Counted from the first letter of the stretch, positions 50,810-62,128 are shown. The stretch: 64,000 bases of DNA from Yersinia alsatica (GCF_902170305.1 NZ_CABHWW010000024.1:1-64000); one strand, 5' to 3'. Notes: generated by a model not told the origin, from the letters alone. Numbers and translations are program-made.

Positions 50810-51202
50810 TCACATTCTAAGCTTGCTACCGTTCTTCTCTAAGAAAGAGGGACCAATGCCAGGAACTTCAAGCAACTGCTCAGCATCCGTAAAAGGGCCG
50901 AACTGTTCACGATAGTTAACAATTGCCTCAGCTTTCTTCCTACCAATGCCACTGAGGAACTGCGCCAACTGTTCAGCATCGGCACTATTGATATTTATTA
51001 GGCTTGGGTCACTTGTTGCTGTCGCCGTGACAACCATTTTATCCTGCACAGTTTTTACCTGAGGACTGGCTGTTGTGGCCTTGGTCGTTTGACTAAGGGC
51101 TTTTTCCTGCGAGGGGCTGGCGGGTACCGCATAAGCTAAGGGCTGGATATTAAAGCCGGCTAATAATGTCGTGATTACAAATAATTTTCCTATAAATTTC
51201 AT
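50810..51202 (-). CDS. ybaV: ComEA-family helix-hairpin-helix protein YbaV
   Basis: A 130-aa exported protein. A signal peptide (1 to about 25, ending QPLAYA) is followed by a Thr/Ala/Lys-rich linker. The C-terminal 60 residues form two helix-hairpin-helix motifs: ININSADAEQLAQFLSGIGRKKAEAI and EQLLEVPGIGPSFLEKN. It resembles the DNA-binding domain of the competence receptor ComEA. In enterobacteria it is a periplasmic DNA-binding protein of uncertain role. Downstream of ppiD, as in E. coli. Confidence 0.9.
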   Translation of the reverse strand: MKFIGKLFVITTLLAGFNIQPLAYAVPASPSQEKALSQTTKATTASPQVKTVQDKMVVTATATSDPSLININSADAEQLAQFLSGIGRKKAEAIVNYREQFGPFTDAEQLLEVPGIGPSFLEKNGSKLRM

Positions 51203-51340
51203 GCTGTATCCTCCTTGTATTTGACAGCATGACTACCTTGCCGCAGCCTTCGATTCACCGCAAAGGGCAGGTTTCAGATATGCGAAAGGCCGCCAAAGCG
51301 ACCTTTCGTTGTTACATTGATTTGCAAATGAATGCGAGGC

Positions 51341-53227
51341 TTATTGCGGTTGCTGCTGCTCCGCAGGGCCCATTTTGATAGTGGCCTGTTTGTGCAGGTT
51401 CGCCATCAGCGCATCGAAGGTCACGCCACTGGAGCCCTCTTGCATTTTAGCTATAAAGGTCTTCATCTCGCCTTCCGGCAATTTACCCGGCGTTACCGAT
51501 AACAGCTCGATCAATACAATGTTGTCTTGACGATCCTGAGACAAGCCATAAACCGGCTGATCTTTTTGTGGATGAGGCAATGCAAAGACAGTCTGTACTA
51601 ACTGATCGTCGTCCGGCGCGCGCGACAAGGTTTTCTTCTCACCGAAGCTGATACCAGCGGCTTTCATGGCTTCATCGCCTTTGCCTTGTTTCAGCGCGGT
51701 TAGGATCTTCTCGCCATCAACGCGAGCCACTTGTTCCGCTTTCTGACGTTTCACCAATTCGGCAACTTGATCACGGACTTGAGAGAATGGCTCAATACCT
51801 TCTGGTTTATGGCCATCGATACGAATAACAAACGCGCGATCACCATCAACGGTAATGACATCTGAGTTGCTGCCCGGCGCGCCATTCTCGCCCACTAAAC
51901 CACCCTCAAAGATGGCTTGGATAACAGGTTTGAAATTGATTTCAGCAGGCACTGCATCACGAGTAAACCAACCCGTCTGCTTAGCTTTAGCTCCAGCGGC
52001 TTCTTCGGCAGAAGCTAAAGATTCGTTATCACTGGTTGCCGCTTCGCTCACTTTTTGCTGCAAGGCATAATAAGCATCAACAGCTTTTTCCTGCTTAACC
52101 TGCTTTGCCAACGCATCATGCACTTCTGACAGCGGTTTAACCTGCTCTGGCTTGATGTCATTTAAACGAACAATCAAATAACCAACAGAGGATTTAACCA
52201 CATCAGATAACTGACCTTTTTCAGTCAGATTGGCTTGCTTCAGCTCATCAGCGGTAGTTTCCGGCTCTAACCAACCCAATTCACCGCCATTTTTACGGGA
52301 AATGATGTCAGTCGATTTCTCTTTTGCCATCGCGGCAAAATCAGCCCCTTTCTTCAGCTCTTCCAACGCAGCTTTGGCTTCAGCTTCAGTCTTAAACTGA
52401 ATAACACTGTAATTGCGTTGTTCTGGCTGGGTATAGCTACTTCTGTGTTGGTCGTAATAGGCAGCGATATCTTCTTCAGTAACGGTAATTTTGTCCTGCA
52501 TCGCTGCGGCATCCATGGCAATGAAACTGATTTTCATCTGTTCCGGTGCAATGAAGTTATTTTTGTTCTGATCGTAGTAGGCTTGTAGCTCTTCATCAGT
52601 GACTTTCTGCTGCGCTTGAAGTGCTTTAAGGTCGATTGTCGCCAGACGGACATCACGCTGCTGCAAAATCAGCTCTGACATCGCCTGTGCTTCGACAGGA
52701 AGAACAAAGCCAGTGTCACCAAAGGCTTGTAGCAATTGTTGATTAATGAGCTGCTGACGCTGCAATTGAGCGAATTGGTCTGGGGTGTAACCCATCCGAT
52801 TAACCAGCTCAAGATATTTGTTATTGTCGAACTTACCATCAGTCTGGAAGTAAGGTGCCTGACGAATGGCATCTTTAACTTGTTCATCGCTGGCAGTCAG
52901 GCCCAATTTTTTAGCATATTGGTCAAGTAACATATTGTTGACCAACTGCCCAAGCACCTGCTGACGCAATTGCAGCATGTAGCCTTCATTCGCGGCCAGT
53001 GCGGAGAATTGTTCACCTAATTGCTGTTGCAAGCGGCCACGTTCACTCTGTACAGCCTGTTCTAACTGAGCACGACTAATCTCTTGGCCATTAACTTTGG
53101 CTGCAAAGTCGTTGGAACCGCCAATCAGATAGCTGCCAACCCCAGTCAGGATAAAGGACAACATGATCAAGGCCAGAATGATTTTGAGCACGACGTTATT
53201 AGCAGCCGCGCGTAAATTGTCCATCAT
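51341..53227 (-). CDS. ppiD: Membrane-anchored periplasmic chaperone PpiD
   Basis: A 628-aa SurA-like chaperone. It has a single N-terminal transmembrane anchor (about 14-34, IILALIMLSFILTGVGSYLIGG). A SurA_N-like region (about 45-220) follows, then a parvulin PPIase domain (about 265-355, AMAKEKSTDIISRKNGGELGWL) and a long C-terminal region. PpiD associates with the SecYEG translocon and helps newly exported proteins. The start with two Met matches the E. coli MMDSLR form. Confidence 0.96.
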   Translation of the reverse strand: MMDNLRAAANNVVLKIILALIMLSFILTGVGSYLIGGSNDFAAKVNGQEISRAQLEQAVQSERGRLQQQLGEQFSALAANEGYMLQLRQQVLGQLVNNMLLDQYAKKLGLTASDEQVKDAIRQAPYFQTDGKFDNNKYLELVNRMGYTPDQFAQLQRQQLINQQLLQAFGDTGFVLPVEAQAMSELILQQRDVRLATIDLKALQAQQKVTDEELQAYYDQNKNNFIAPEQMKISFIAMDAAAMQDKITVTEEDIAAYYDQHRSSYTQPEQRNYSVIQFKTEAEAKAALEELKKGADFAAMAKEKSTDIISRKNGGELGWLEPETTADELKQANLTEKGQLSDVVKSSVGYLIVRLNDIKPEQVKPLSEVHDALAKQVKQEKAVDAYYALQQKVSEAATSDNESLASAEEAAGAKAKQTGWFTRDAVPAEINFKPVIQAIFEGGLVGENGAPGSNSDVITVDGDRAFVIRIDGHKPEGIEPFSQVRDQVAELVKRQKAEQVARVDGEKILTALKQGKGDEAMKAAGISFGEKKTLSRAPDDDQLVQTVFALPHPQKDQPVYGLSQDRQDNIVLIELLSVTPGKLPEGEMKTFIAKMQEGSSGVTFDALMANLHKQATIKMGPAEQQQPQ

Positions 53228-53572
53228 AATGTGACAATACTCCGCTGTAATATGGATTAAAACTGTTGCGCAGGTCTAAATAAACCCAGCATTCCTTGCG
53301 ACAGCCCTTCGTGCTGCTGCGCGTTAAAACTGCTTACTGTACTTTCTAACTACTGTGTTTTGTCTAAAAAGGCTGCTGATATTTTTCGCCAGACCAGTAT
53401 GTTACGTGACTTCAGCTCTCCGTCACTTCAACTGTTAGTCAATTCAACTCGCTAAACGAAAAAAAAGCGCATCATTAACGATGCGCCTTGTATCTTACCT
53501 TACCAGCTCAACTGCGTCAGGTTATTGTTTAACACAAACAATATTCGCGGCAGGTGAGAATTGACGCGGTAA
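53228..53572. other. hupB-ppiD intergenic region
   Basis: A 345-bp gap containing the hupB terminator (53459-53488) and the ppiD leader and promoter region. Nothing else was seen. Confidence 0.6.
53459..53488 (-). terminator. hupB rho-independent terminator
   Basis: On the minus strand GGCGCATC/GATGCGC with a short loop is followed by eight T. Positioned about 85 bp after the hupB stop. Confidence 0.92.
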
Positions 53573-53845
53573 TCAGTTTACAGCGTCTTTCAGGCCTTTA
53601 CCGGCACGGAAGCCTGGTACTTTAGCTGCTGGAATACTGATTTCTTTGCCTGTCTGAGGGTTGCGGCCAGTACGTGCAGAACGCTCACGTACTGCAAAAG
53701 TACCAAAACCAACCAGAGCTACGTCATCCCCTTCTTTCAAAGATTCAGTAACAGAAGCAATAATTGCGTCCAACGCGCGCCCAGCGGCCGCTTTAGAAAT
53801 ATCAGCACCTGCGGCAATTTTGTCGATCAGTTGTGACTTATTCAC
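53573..53845 (-). CDS. hupB: DNA-binding protein HU-beta
   Basis: HU-beta bends and compacts DNA as a dimer with HU-alpha. The product is 90 aa, full length. [11 protein letters not shown] at the N-terminus and the beta-arm [31 protein letters not shown] are canonical. Terminates at its own hairpin before ppiD; lon is upstream on the same strand, as in E. coli. Confidence 0.98.
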   Translation of the reverse strand: MNKSQLIDKIAAGADISKAAAGRALDAIIASVTESLKEGDDVALVGFGTFAVRERSARTGRNPQTGKEISIPAAKVPGFRAGKGLKDAVN

Positions 53846-54061
53846 TCTTTCATCCCCTTTAGAATTCTATCGTCGCGCCGAAATCCCTACGGACAACACG
53901 ACAGCGCAGCTGTTATATCAATCCTGTCTAGCCATAGCAAGTAGCCCAAAGGCTTAAACTTTTGCCAGACAGCCGAACTAACTTAGCGGCACAAAAAATA
54001 GCTGGCAAGTAGGATTTCACTCACCAGCATCAGTTTTATCAATACTTCTTGCGATCCGTCA

Positions 54062-56416
54062 CTATTTTGACGCTACCGGCTGTGCCCCGAAGGCAGGATT
54101 TTGCAATGCAATGGCTAAAACATCATCAATTCGTTTCACCGGATGAATCTCCAGATCAGCAATAACATTGTCTGGAATCTCTTCCAAATCACGTTTGTTA
54201 TCATCTGGAATCAGCACAACTTTAATCCCACCACGATGCGCGGCCAGCAATTTCTCTTTCAAACCACCGATTGGCAATACTAAGCCACGTAAAGTGATTT
54301 CGCCGGTCATCGCAACATCGGCACGTACCGGGTTACCTGTCAGGCAAGAAACCAGTGCGGTACACATTGCAATACCTGCACTTGGACCATCTTTCGGCGT
54401 CGCACCTTCTGGCACATGCACGTGAATGTCACGTTTTTCGTAAAAATCAGGATTAATACCCAATTTATCCGCACGTGCGCGAACCACGGTTAATGCGGCC
54501 TGAATAGACTCTTGCATGACTTCCCCCAGAGAACCGGTGTAAGTCAACTTACCTTTGCCCGGAACACAAGCAGTCTCGATGGTCAGCAAATCACCACCCA
54601 CTTCAGTCCATGCCAGGCCAGTGACTTGACCGACACGGTTTTCAGTATCAGCGCGGCCATAATCGACTTTCTGTACGCCAAGGAAATCTTTCAGGTTGTC
54701 ACCCGTGATTTCAATGTGCTTAACCGTTTTATCCATAAGCAGATTTTTTACTGCTTTACGGCACAGTTTGGAAATTTCACGTTCCAAACTACGCACCCCA
54801 GCTTCACGGGTGTAATAACGGATAATGCTCATGATGGCACTGTCGTCGATGGTCAACTCGCCTTTCTTAATGGCGTTGCGCTCAAATTGTTTCGGCAACA
54901 GATGCTGCTTGGCAATATTGAGTTTTTCATCTTCGGTATAACCGGACAGGCGAATCACTTCCATACGGTCCAGCAATGGCGCTGGAATATTCATGGAGTT
55001 AGACGTCGCCACAAACATGACATCGGACAGATCATAATCAACTTCCAGATAATGATCGTTAAATGCCACGTTTTGCTCTGGATCTAGCACTTCCAGCAAG
55101 GCAGATGCCGGATCACCGCGCATGTCGGATGCCATTTTATCAATCTCATCCAACAGGAAGAGTGGGTTTTTTACCCCAACTTTTGCCATCTTCTGGATCA
55201 ATTTACCCGGCATAGAACCGATATAGGTACGACGGTGACCACGAATCTCCGCTTCGTCACGCACGCCACCCAGTGCCATACGCACATATTGACGGCCTGT
55301 GGCACGGGCAATAGATTGCCCCAGAGACGTTTTACCGACCCCAGGAGGCCCCACCAGACACAGGATTGGCCCTTTGATTTTGCTGACCCGGCTCTGTACT
55401 GCGAGGTATTCCAAAATACGATCTTTAACGCGTTCTAAGCCGTAATGGTCGGTATCCAGAACTTCCTGTGCTTTAACCAGATCTTTTTTAACTTTGCTGC
55501 GGCTGTTCCACGGAACCTGCAACATCCAATCAATGTAACCGCGAACCACGGTAGCTTCCGCCGACATCGGCGACATCATTTTCAGCTTTTGCAGTTCAGC
55601 TTCGGTTTTTTCGCGTGCATCTTTCGGCATTTTTGCCGCTTCGATTTTGCGTTTCAGCGCTTCGTGCTCATCAGGCGTATCGTCCATCTCGCCCAATTCT
55701 TTCTGAATGGCTTTCATTTGCTCATTCAAATAGTATTCGCGCTGACTTTTTTCCATCTGTTTTTTGACACGATTGCGGATCCGTTTTTCGACCTGTAACA
55801 GATCAATTTCAGATTCCATCATCGCCATCAGATATTCCAGACGTTCGGTGACATCGAACATTTCCAGAACAGCTTGTTTATCATTTAATTTCAACGGCAT
55901 ATGGGCCGCGATAGTATCAGCAAGGCGTGCCGCATCATCAATACTGTGCAATGAAGCCAGTACTTCTGGTGGGATCTTCTTGTTCAGCTTGATGTAACCT
56001 TCAAACTGATTAATCGCCGTGCGAACTAATACTTCTTGCTCACGGTCGTCCATCACCGGTGATTCTAAATATTCCGCTTGGGCAGCAAAGTGCTCGCCGC
56101 TGTCGGAAAGCGTGGTGATACGCGCACGCTGTAGCCCTTCAACCAGCACTTTGACTGTGCCATCAGGCAATTTCAGCATTTGCAGAATCGAGGCTACAGT
56201 GCCGACTGAAAACAGATCGTTGATACCAGGCTCATCAGTTGAGGCTTCTTTCTGCGCAACCAGCATGATTTTTTTATCATGGTCCATTGCAGCTTCCAGG
56301 CACCGAATCGACTTTTCCCGGCCAACAAACAGTGGGATCACCATATGCGGATAAACCACCACATCGCGCAGAGGCAATACGGGGATTTCTATGCGTTCGG
56401 AACGCTCAGGGTTCAT
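54062..56416 (-). CDS. lon: ATP-dependent protease Lon
   Basis: Lon degrades misfolded and regulatory proteins; in Yersinia it contributes to YmoA turnover. From the ATG at 56416 it is 784 aa, the E. coli length. It has the N-terminal substrate domain ([24 protein letters not shown]), coiled-coil region ~200-300, Walker A GPPGVGKT, and the Ser-Lys protease dyad in PKDGPSAG and GGLKEK, near 679 and 722. GAGAGAG just upstream supports this start over one 18 codons earlier. A sigma-32 promoter precedes it. Confidence 0.98.
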   Translation of the reverse strand: MNPERSERIEIPVLPLRDVVVYPHMVIPLFVGREKSIRCLEAAMDHDKKIMLVAQKEASTDEPGINDLFSVGTVASILQMLKLPDGTVKVLVEGLQRARITTLSDSGEHFAAQAEYLESPVMDDREQEVLVRTAINQFEGYIKLNKKIPPEVLASLHSIDDAARLADTIAAHMPLKLNDKQAVLEMFDVTERLEYLMAMMESEIDLLQVEKRIRNRVKKQMEKSQREYYLNEQMKAIQKELGEMDDTPDEHEALKRKIEAAKMPKDAREKTEAELQKLKMMSPMSAEATVVRGYIDWMLQVPWNSRSKVKKDLVKAQEVLDTDHYGLERVKDRILEYLAVQSRVSKIKGPILCLVGPPGVGKTSLGQSIARATGRQYVRMALGGVRDEAEIRGHRRTYIGSMPGKLIQKMAKVGVKNPLFLLDEIDKMASDMRGDPASALLEVLDPEQNVAFNDHYLEVDYDLSDVMFVATSNSMNIPAPLLDRMEVIRLSGYTEDEKLNIAKQHLLPKQFERNAIKKGELTIDDSAIMSIIRYYTREAGVRSLEREISKLCRKAVKNLLMDKTVKHIEITGDNLKDFLGVQKVDYGRADTENRVGQVTGLAWTEVGGDLLTIETACVPGKGKLTYTGSLGEVMQESIQAALTVVRARADKLGINPDFYEKRDIHVHVPEGATPKDGPSAGIAMCTALVSCLTGNPVRADVAMTGEITLRGLVLPIGGLKEKLLAAHRGGIKVVLIPDDNKRDLEEIPDNVIADLEIHPVKRIDDVLAIALQNPAFGAQPVASK

Positions 56417-56505
56417 AGAGCTCTCTCTTAGTTTAGCTTCCGCCAGATTTCTGGGAATCTCGTGAAACACGAGTCATCACGAGTTTCACTAAATAGGTAA
56501 TTGAG

Positions 56506-56534
56506 TATATGGGGACGAATGTCTTACATTCAAC
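56506..56534 (-). promoter_or_regulatory. Sigma-32 heat-shock promoter of lon
   Basis: On the minus strand GTTGAATG and CCCCATATA (56506-56514) are separated by about 14 bases. The -10 element is identical to that of E. coli lon. The predicted transcript start is some 80 bases before the lon ATG. Confidence 0.85.
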
Positions 56535-56554
56535 GATTACAATGCGAGGAAAAA

Positions 56555-56580
56555 GAAATGGGGGATAAAATCCCCCATTG
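56555..56580 (-). terminator. clpX terminator
   Basis: On the minus strand AATGGGGGAT/ATCCCCCATT with a 4-base loop, followed by TCTTTTTCC. Thirty bases past the clpX stop. Confidence 0.85.
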
Positions 56581-56610
56581 TCATACTAACCATCTGGATT
56601 ATTTGGCTAA

Positions 56611-57882
56611 TTATTCGCCAGAAGCTTGGGCTTCAGGCTGACCATAAATCAGCATTGGCGCAGATTGACCAGCGATAACTGACTCATCCACAACCACTTT
56701 TTCCACACTGTCCATTGACGGTAAATCGTACATGGTATCCAGCAAAGCGCCTTCTACGATAGAGCGCAGGCCACGAGCACCTGTTTTGCGCGCCATTGCT
56801 TTTTTGGCAATGGCTGTCAACGCTTCATCGCGGAACTCAAGTTCAACACCTTCAAGATTGAACAACGCCTGATATTGTTTAGTCAGGGCGTTCTTCGGCT
56901 CTTTCAGGATCTGAATCAGCGCGTCTTCGCTCAATTCACTCAAAGTAGCAACCACAGGCAGACGGCCGATAAATTCAGGGATTAAACCGAATTTAATCAA
57001 ATCTTCCGGCTCAGCCTGGCGCAATAACTCGCCTTCTGTAGCCTTCTCTGACTTGCCTTTTACCTGGGCACCGAAGCCAATACCACTGCCGGTATTAATG
57101 CGCTGCTCAATAACTTTATCCAGCCCCGCAAAAGCACCACCACAGATAAACAGAATTTTAGAGGTATCAACCTGCAAAAATTCCTGCTGTGGATGCTTAC
57201 GACCACCTTGAGGTGGAACAGCAGCAATAGTCCCTTCGATCAATTTCAACAGAGCCTGTTGCACACCTTCACCCGAAACATCGCGAGTAATAGATGGGTT
57301 ATCAGACTTACGTGAAATCTTGTCAATTTCATCGATATAGACGATGCCACGTTGTGCTTTCTGAACATCGTAATCGCATTTCTGTAGCAGCTTCTGAATG
57401 ATGTTTTCAACATCTTCGCCCACATAACCCGCTTCGGTCAGTGTGGTCGCATCAGCCATGGTAAATGGCACATCCAGGAAGCGAGCCAGAGTTTCTGCCA
57501 GCAGTGTTTTACCGCTGCCCGTTGGGCCGATCAGCAGAATATTACTTTTACCCAATTCGATACCATTGCTGGTGTCGCCATTGCGTAAACGTTTGTAATG
57601 GTTATATACCGCAACCGCTAATACTTTTTTCGCCGGTTCCTGTCCGATGACGTAATCATCAAGGTGACGACGAATTTCGTGTGGCGTAGGCAGCGAGCTA
57701 CGCTCGCGATGCGGTGCGACTTCTTTGATCTCTTCGCGAATAATGTCATTACACAAATCGACACATTCATCGCAGATATACACTGACGGCCCGGCAATTA
57801 GCTTACGCACTTCATGCTGGCTTTTGCCGCAGAAAGAGCAATACAGCAGCTTTCCAGAACCGTCTTTGCGCTTATCTGTCAT
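56611..57882 (-). CDS. clpX: ATP-dependent unfoldase ClpX
   Basis: ClpX unfolds tagged proteins and feeds them to ClpP. The product is 423 aa. The N-terminal zinc-binding domain uses Cys15, Cys18, Cys37 and Cys40, Walker A is GPTGSGKT, the pore loop region is [10 protein letters not shown], and Walker B is [10 protein letters not shown]. It is 203 bp downstream of clpP on the same strand, usually co-transcribed. Confidence 0.98.
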   Translation of the reverse strand: MTDKRKDGSGKLLYCSFCGKSQHEVRKLIAGPSVYICDECVDLCNDIIREEIKEVAPHRERSSLPTPHEIRRHLDDYVIGQEPAKKVLAVAVYNHYKRLRNGDTSNGIELGKSNILLIGPTGSGKTLLAETLARFLDVPFTMADATTLTEAGYVGEDVENIIQKLLQKCDYDVQKAQRGIVYIDEIDKISRKSDNPSITRDVSGEGVQQALLKLIEGTIAAVPPQGGRKHPQQEFLQVDTSKILFICGGAFAGLDKVIEQRINTGSGIGFGAQVKGKSEKATEGELLRQAEPEDLIKFGLIPEFIGRLPVVATLSELSEDALIQILKEPKNALTKQYQALFNLEGVELEFRDEALTAIAKKAMARKTGARGLRSIVEGALLDTMYDLPSMDSVEKVVVDESVIAGQSAPMLIYGQPEAQASGE

Positions 57883-58085
57883 CAGTAAACCTCTTCTTTA
57901 ATATCTGCCACATCTGAAACCTGCGGCAGGGAGACTATTCTCGCTACTTCTGTACGCCACGTTAGCCTTCAACGGACAGCCGATATCATGAGGATTGCAC
58001 AAACAATACGCAATTAGGCTTATTCAGCATCACGAATTGTTCTATTTACATTCACTATAGTATATCGGCTCACAGAAATAAGTCG

Positions 58086-58709
58086 TTAGTCACGACGGGT
58101 GAACACAGAATCAACTAAACCGTATTCTACAGCCTGTTCAGCAGACAGGAAACGGTCGCGCTCAGTGTCTCTCTCTATTTCTTCAAGAGATTTTCCCGTG
58201 TGATGCGCCATCAGTTCATTCATGCGCGATTTCACTTTTAAAATCTCTTTGGCATGAATTTCAATATCTGTGGCCTGGCCCTGGAAGCCGCCCAACGGTT
58301 GATGGATCATCACCCGTGAATTCGGCAGGCAGAAGCGTTTACCCTTAGCACCCGCAGTCAACAGGAATGCACCCATTGAACACGCCTGGCCCATACAAAT
58401 AGTGCTGACATCAGGCTTAATAAATTGCATGGTGTCATAAATTGACATCCCAGCAGTAATCACCCCACCTGGTGAGTTGATATACAAGAAGATGTCTTTC
58501 TCTGGATTCTCTGCTTCCAGAAACAGCATTTGCGCGGTAATCAAGTTGGCCATATGGTCTTCAACTTGACCGGTCAGAAAAATAATGCGCTCTTTCAGCA
58601 GACGGGAGAAGATATCGTAAGAACGCTCTCCACGTGAAGTCTGCTCAACCACCATTGGCACCAGAGCCATGTTAGGTGCAAATTGATCTCGTTCGCCACT
58701 GTATGACAT
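58086..58709 (-). CDS. clpP: ATP-dependent Clp protease proteolytic subunit
   Basis: A 207-aa serine protease that forms the tetradecameric chamber. The catalytic Ser111 is in [11 protein letters not shown], His136 in MIHQPLGG, and the Asp comes later near 185. The first ~14 residues are a propeptide, cleaved after the conserved ALVPMV region begins. A sigma-32 promoter lies ~180 bp upstream. With ClpX it degrades YmoA and RpoS in related organisms. Confidence 0.98.
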   Translation of the reverse strand: MSYSGERDQFAPNMALVPMVVEQTSRGERSYDIFSRLLKERIIFLTGQVEDHMANLITAQMLFLEAENPEKDIFLYINSPGGVITAGMSIYDTMQFIKPDVSTICMGQACSMGAFLLTAGAKGKRFCLPNSRVMIHQPLGGFQGQATDIEIHAKEILKVKSRMNELMAHHTGKSLEEIERDTERDRFLSAEQAVEYGLVDSVFTRRD

Positions 58710-58887
58710 TACCGTCTCCTAATAGAATTTACTTTGGCGCCATTCATAACCGATTCTACTTGAGATAAGCAATGATGACTATGTTCATGCATCAAGGTCG
58801 CATGCAAACAGTCTGGGTATCCAGACACATTCGACGGTGGTAATCAGCCAGTGTTCCATCAACATCAGATATGAACGTCTATTAAGT

Positions 58888-58916
58888 TAATTGGGGGATT
58901 AATATTCTTTTTCAAG
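58888..58916 (-). promoter_or_regulatory. Sigma-32 heat-shock promoter of clpP-clpX
   Basis: CTTGAAA (58910-58916) and CCCCCAATTA (58888-58897) on the minus strand are 12 bases apart, matching the CTTGAAA / CCCCATnT heat-shock consensus. The predicted 5' leader is about 170 bases. Confidence 0.82.
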
Positions 58917-59085
58917 CCCCATACCCATTTTTTAGCCTAATAACCGCCCGCGATCCCTGCCGTAATCCCGACGCCCTATTGATTTTTTATCTGTTAAGTA
59001 CTTCATTTCACTTTTCAAATATAGCGCAGATTACGACGAAACATGCCAGATTAATCATACTATTGAGGGATTATTGTTACTAAAA

Positions 59086-59120
59086 GAAAAAGCCCGCAGC
59101 CAAAGGCAACGGGCTTTTTC
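59086..59120. terminator. tig terminator
   Basis: AAAAAGCCCG/CGGGCTTTTT stem with a 13-base loop and T-runs on both strands, located just after the tig stop. Confidence 0.9.
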
Positions 59121-59142
59121 AATTTAATGCGCTAAAAAAACA

Positions 59143-60447
59143 TTACGCAGTAGTGGTCTGATTCATCAGCTCACTAAAGGTAGTTGGTTTTTCAGTAACT
59201 TTGGCTTTAGCCAGCAGAGTTTCTACTGCTTGTTCTTCCAGAGCAACGTTACGCATATTGTTCATCAGCTCTTTGTTTTTGCTGTAGAACTCGATCACTT
59301 CTTGTGGATCTTCGTAAGCAGAAGCCATTTCTTCGATCAGTGCTTTAACACGATCTTCATCAGCTTTCAGCTCGTGCTGGCTGATAACTTCGCCCAGCAA
59401 CAGACCAACAACAACGCGACGCTTAGCTTGTTCTTCGAACAGTTCACGTGGCAGTTCAGCAGCTTGTTTCTCGTTGCCGCCGAAACGCTGTGCAGCCTGA
59501 CGGCGCAGAACGTCGATTTCACCTTCAACCAGTGCAGCTGGAACGTCGATTTCGTTAGCGCTGACCAGACCGTCGATTGCCTGAGTCTTCACACGGTTAC
59601 GCACTGCGCCTTTCAGCTCACGTTCCATGTTTTTACGCACTTCAGCACGCAGACCCGCTAATGAACCATCAGCAACGCCGAAACGTTTGATGAACTCTTC
59701 AGTCAGTTCTGGCAGCTCACGCACTTCAACTTTCTTCAACACGATGTCGAATTTCGCTGATTTACCTTTCAGGTTTTCGGCGTGGTAATCTTCTGGGAAG
59801 TTTACGTCGATGGTGAATTCTTCACCGGCTTTGTGGCCGATTACACCTTCTTCGAAGCCCGGGATCATACGACCCTGGCCCATTGCCAGCACGAAATCAG
59901 ACGCTTTGCCACCTTCAAACACTTCACCATCGATAGAGCCGGTGAAATCCAGAGTTGCACGATCTTCAGCAGTTGCTGCAGCGTCAGTTTCTTTCCAGGT
60001 TGCTTGTTGCTTACGCAGAGTTTCCAGCATGGTATCAACGTCAGCGTCATTAACTTCAACAACTGGCTTTTCTACTTCAATGCTTTCCAGATCTTTCAGC
60101 TCAACTTCCGGATACACTTCGAACTCAACGGAATAAGTAAAATCTTCACCCTGCTTGTACTCGCCCGGTACATAGTTAGGCGCGCCAGCTGGGTTGATTT
60201 TTTCTTTAATGATCGCATCAACGAAATTACGTTGCATCAGATCACCCAGTACGTCCTGACGAACAGAAGCACCGTAACGCTGTTCAACGATGTTCATCGG
60301 CACATGGCCTTTACGGAAACCGTCGATACGAACATTTTTAGCGGCTTTAACTAATTCGCTTTTTACTGCTTTCTCAATGCTGTCAGCAGCAACAGTAATT
60401 GTTACACGGCGGCCAAGGCCTTGAGTGGTTTCAACAGAAACTTGCAT
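59143..60447 (-). CDS. tig: Trigger factor
   Basis: Ribosome-bound chaperone and prolyl isomerase at the exit tunnel. The product is 434 aa. The ribosome-binding GFRKGHVP loop is near residue 43, the FKBP-type PPIase domain spans about 150-245 ([30 protein letters not shown]), and the helical C-terminal arms follow. Codon usage and length are typical of a highly expressed gene. Two long rightward frames opposite it are shadows. Confidence 0.97.
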   Translation of the reverse strand: MQVSVETTQGLGRRVTITVAADSIEKAVKSELVKAAKNVRIDGFRKGHVPMNIVEQRYGASVRQDVLGDLMQRNFVDAIIKEKINPAGAPNYVPGEYKQGEDFTYSVEFEVYPEVELKDLESIEVEKPVVEVNDADVDTMLETLRKQQATWKETDAAATAEDRATLDFTGSIDGEVFEGGKASDFVLAMGQGRMIPGFEEGVIGHKAGEEFTIDVNFPEDYHAENLKGKSAKFDIVLKKVEVRELPELTEEFIKRFGVADGSLAGLRAEVRKNMERELKGAVRNRVKTQAIDGLVSANEIDVPAALVEGEIDVLRRQAAQRFGGNEKQAAELPRELFEEQAKRRVVVGLLLGEVISQHELKADEDRVKALIEEMASAYEDPQEVIEFYSKNKELMNNMRNVALEEQAVETLLAKAKVTEKPTTFSELMNQTTTA

Positions 60448-60878
60448 CTTGTTACCTCAAAAAAATCACAGTGCTCGGTCAACTCCAGAAGCTGCAAACG
60501 AAGCAGCACCATTACCCTTTCAGGAATGATGCGAACTCTGAAAACACCCTCTAAGAACCGGGACGGCCGCATTAAACAGAACCGAGTATCCCAGATGTCA
60601 GAAGCGTCCCGAAACCATTCCGGAAAAATAAGACGCGACATTATAGCGGCGCACAGGTTATGAGTCGAGGAAAGCAAGCGAATGTTGTCGCGGTAAAATT
60701 CACGCGTGAATCGTTCCCTCGGCTAAAACTCCTGTGGCGCACGGTTCAAACTAACACGTCGCCTATACAGAAACAGAAGCGGCCCTATAGGCCGCTCGCA
60801 AAATTCTCACCTACTAATACCCTAAATCAGACCAGAATTACTACTGTTATCCGGTTTGTATTTGATTACGCTCGCAGA
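60448..60878. other. bolA-tig intergenic region
   Basis: A 431-bp gap. It must carry the tig promoter and leader (60448-60620). A GCGGCC/GGCCGC stem (60777-60795) lies between; it could end bolA transcripts on the minus strand. No gene or known RNA was recognised. Confidence 0.5.
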
Positions 60879-61199
60879 TTAAGCCAATGTCCCCGCGCCA
60901 CGACATGGCGGCGAGGCAGGAACCGTATCTTGTAATCCAGCCCACTCTTTCTGAGTGTAAGTATGTAAGGCCAGCGCATGAACCGTGCTTGCCAGCTCAT
61001 CAGCCAACACACTATAAATGGCCCGATGACGGCTCAGAAAGCGCTGGTCTTGAAATTTATCGCTGACGATCACAATTTTAAAATGACTCTCAGAACCAGC
61101 AGGAACATTGTGGCGGTAACTTTCATTGATTACCTCCAGATGATCCGGTTCGAAGGCCATTTTTAGTTTTTCTTCAATTTGTTCTCGAATCAAAATCAT
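60879..61199 (-). CDS. bolA: BolA family regulator
   Basis: A 106-aa stress-induced BolA protein, iron-sulfur partner of monothiol glutaredoxin and morphogene regulator. [24 protein letters not shown] and ALAYHTY-like [13 protein letters not shown] are the diagnostic blocks, with conserved His in the latter. The extension ends PPCRGAG. Two adjacent ATGs exist (61202, 61199). AGGAG is only three bases from the first and six from the second, so I use the second. Confidence 0.95.
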   Translation of the reverse strand: MILIREQIEEKLKMAFEPDHLEVINESYRHNVPAGSESHFKIVIVSDKFQDQRFLSRHRAIYSVLADELASTVHALALHTYTQKEWAGLQDTVPASPPCRGAGTLA

Positions 61200-61549
61200 C
61201 ATGCTCTCCTTACTGCTGAGGCAAAAAACTGCCTACTCTCTATTGCAATATTAGTTGATTTTGGCTGTTTTATAACATTTCAGATACAAAATATCCTGAA
61301 TATCTCAACTCGAGCAGTTTAGGTTAACGGACTTATCTGATAGTCAGCAAAAAGGCAACTTGTAAGGTCTTAACATTAAATGAAGGGGTACTTGGCGGAA
61401 AATCATATTTTTTGGTGAATTTCTCTCCATCAGGATCTTCCACCAGCCACTCGCAGTGCTATGATGTCGCAACTGCAAACTCGCAAAATAACATGGCTGC
61501 TATCCCGCTCTGATTATTAAAAAATTCCATAACTATTGAGAAAGTGAAC
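61200..61549. other. Divergent bolA-yajG promoter region
   Basis: A 350-bp gap between divergent genes. It should contain the bolA (stationary-phase, RpoS-type) and yajG promoters, but I cannot assign specific boxes with confidence. No gene was seen. Confidence 0.5.
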
Positions 61550-62128
61550 ATGCTAAAGAAAATTCTTTTCCCGCTGTTGGCTGTTTTTATATTGGCGGGT
61601 TGTGCTGCCAGTAACAACACCTTGAATGTCACCCCGAAAGTGGTATTACCGCCACAAGATCCAACATTAATGGGGATTACAATCAGCATTAATGGGGCCG
61701 ACCAACGTCAAGATTCGGCACTGGCTAAAGTCAATCGTGATGGTCAACTGGTGGTGTTAACCCCATCCCGTGATCTGCGTTTCCTGCTACAAGAAGTGCT
61801 TGAAAAACAAATGACTGCTCGTGGTTATATGATTGGCACTAATGCACCAGTTGACCTGCAAATCGTGGTAAATCAGCTGTATGCCGATGTTCAGGAAGGC
61901 AATCTGCGTTATAACATCACCACCAAAGCCGATATCTCTATTACTGCTACCGCGAAAAACGGCAATAAGCAGGTGAAGAATTACCGTGCCAGCTATAACG
62001 TTCAGGGTGCATTTACTGCAACCAACGAAAAAATCACTAATGCCGTCAATACCGTGTTAAGCGATGTTATTGCGGATATGGCGCAAGACACCAGCGTCAG
62101 TAGCTTTATCAAGCAAAATGCGCGCTAA
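61550..62128 (+). CDS. yajG: YajG family lipoprotein
   Basis: A 192-aa lipoprotein, the E. coli YajG length. A signal peptide with the lipobox LAGC near residue 18 is followed by a conserved YajG domain (VVLPPQDPTLMGITISINGADQR; RDLRFLLQEVLEKQMTARGYMI). Function is not firmly known. Start is at the ATG 61550; a GTG two codons earlier is less likely. It precedes ampG by 80 bp on the same strand, as in E. coli. Confidence 0.93.
   Translation: MLKKILFPLLAVFILAGCAASNNTLNVTPKVVLPPQDPTLMGITISINGADQRQDSALAKVNRDGQLVVLTPSRDLRFLLQEVLEKQMTARGYMIGTNAPVDLQIVVNQLYADVQEGNLRYNITTKADISITATAKNGNKQVKNYRASYNVQGAFTATNEKITNAVNTVLSDVIADMAQDTSVSSFIKQNAR

Larger units (their letters stand above)
58710..59142. other. 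clpP-tig intergenic region
   Basis: A 433-bp gap holding the clpP leader, its sigma-32 promoter (58888-58916), an AT-rich stretch and the tig terminator (59086-59120). No gene was seen. Confidence 0.65.

Noticed and set aside
54512-55087. 191-codon rightward frame antisense to lon
   Set aside because: Shadow of the lon coding strand; composition rich in Phe, Ile and His from reverse-complement codon bias, with no ribosome site.
56471-56610. Possible SraA-type small RNA between clpX and lon, where E. coli has one
   Set aside because: The interval is short and is accounted for by the clpX terminator and the lon promoter; no separate RNA signature visible.
59230-60354. Two long rightward open frames (143 and 190 codons) opposite tig
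   Set aside because: They lie wholly antisense to a highly conserved, highly expressed gene; their Phe-rich translations mirror Glu/Lys codons of tig and match no family.
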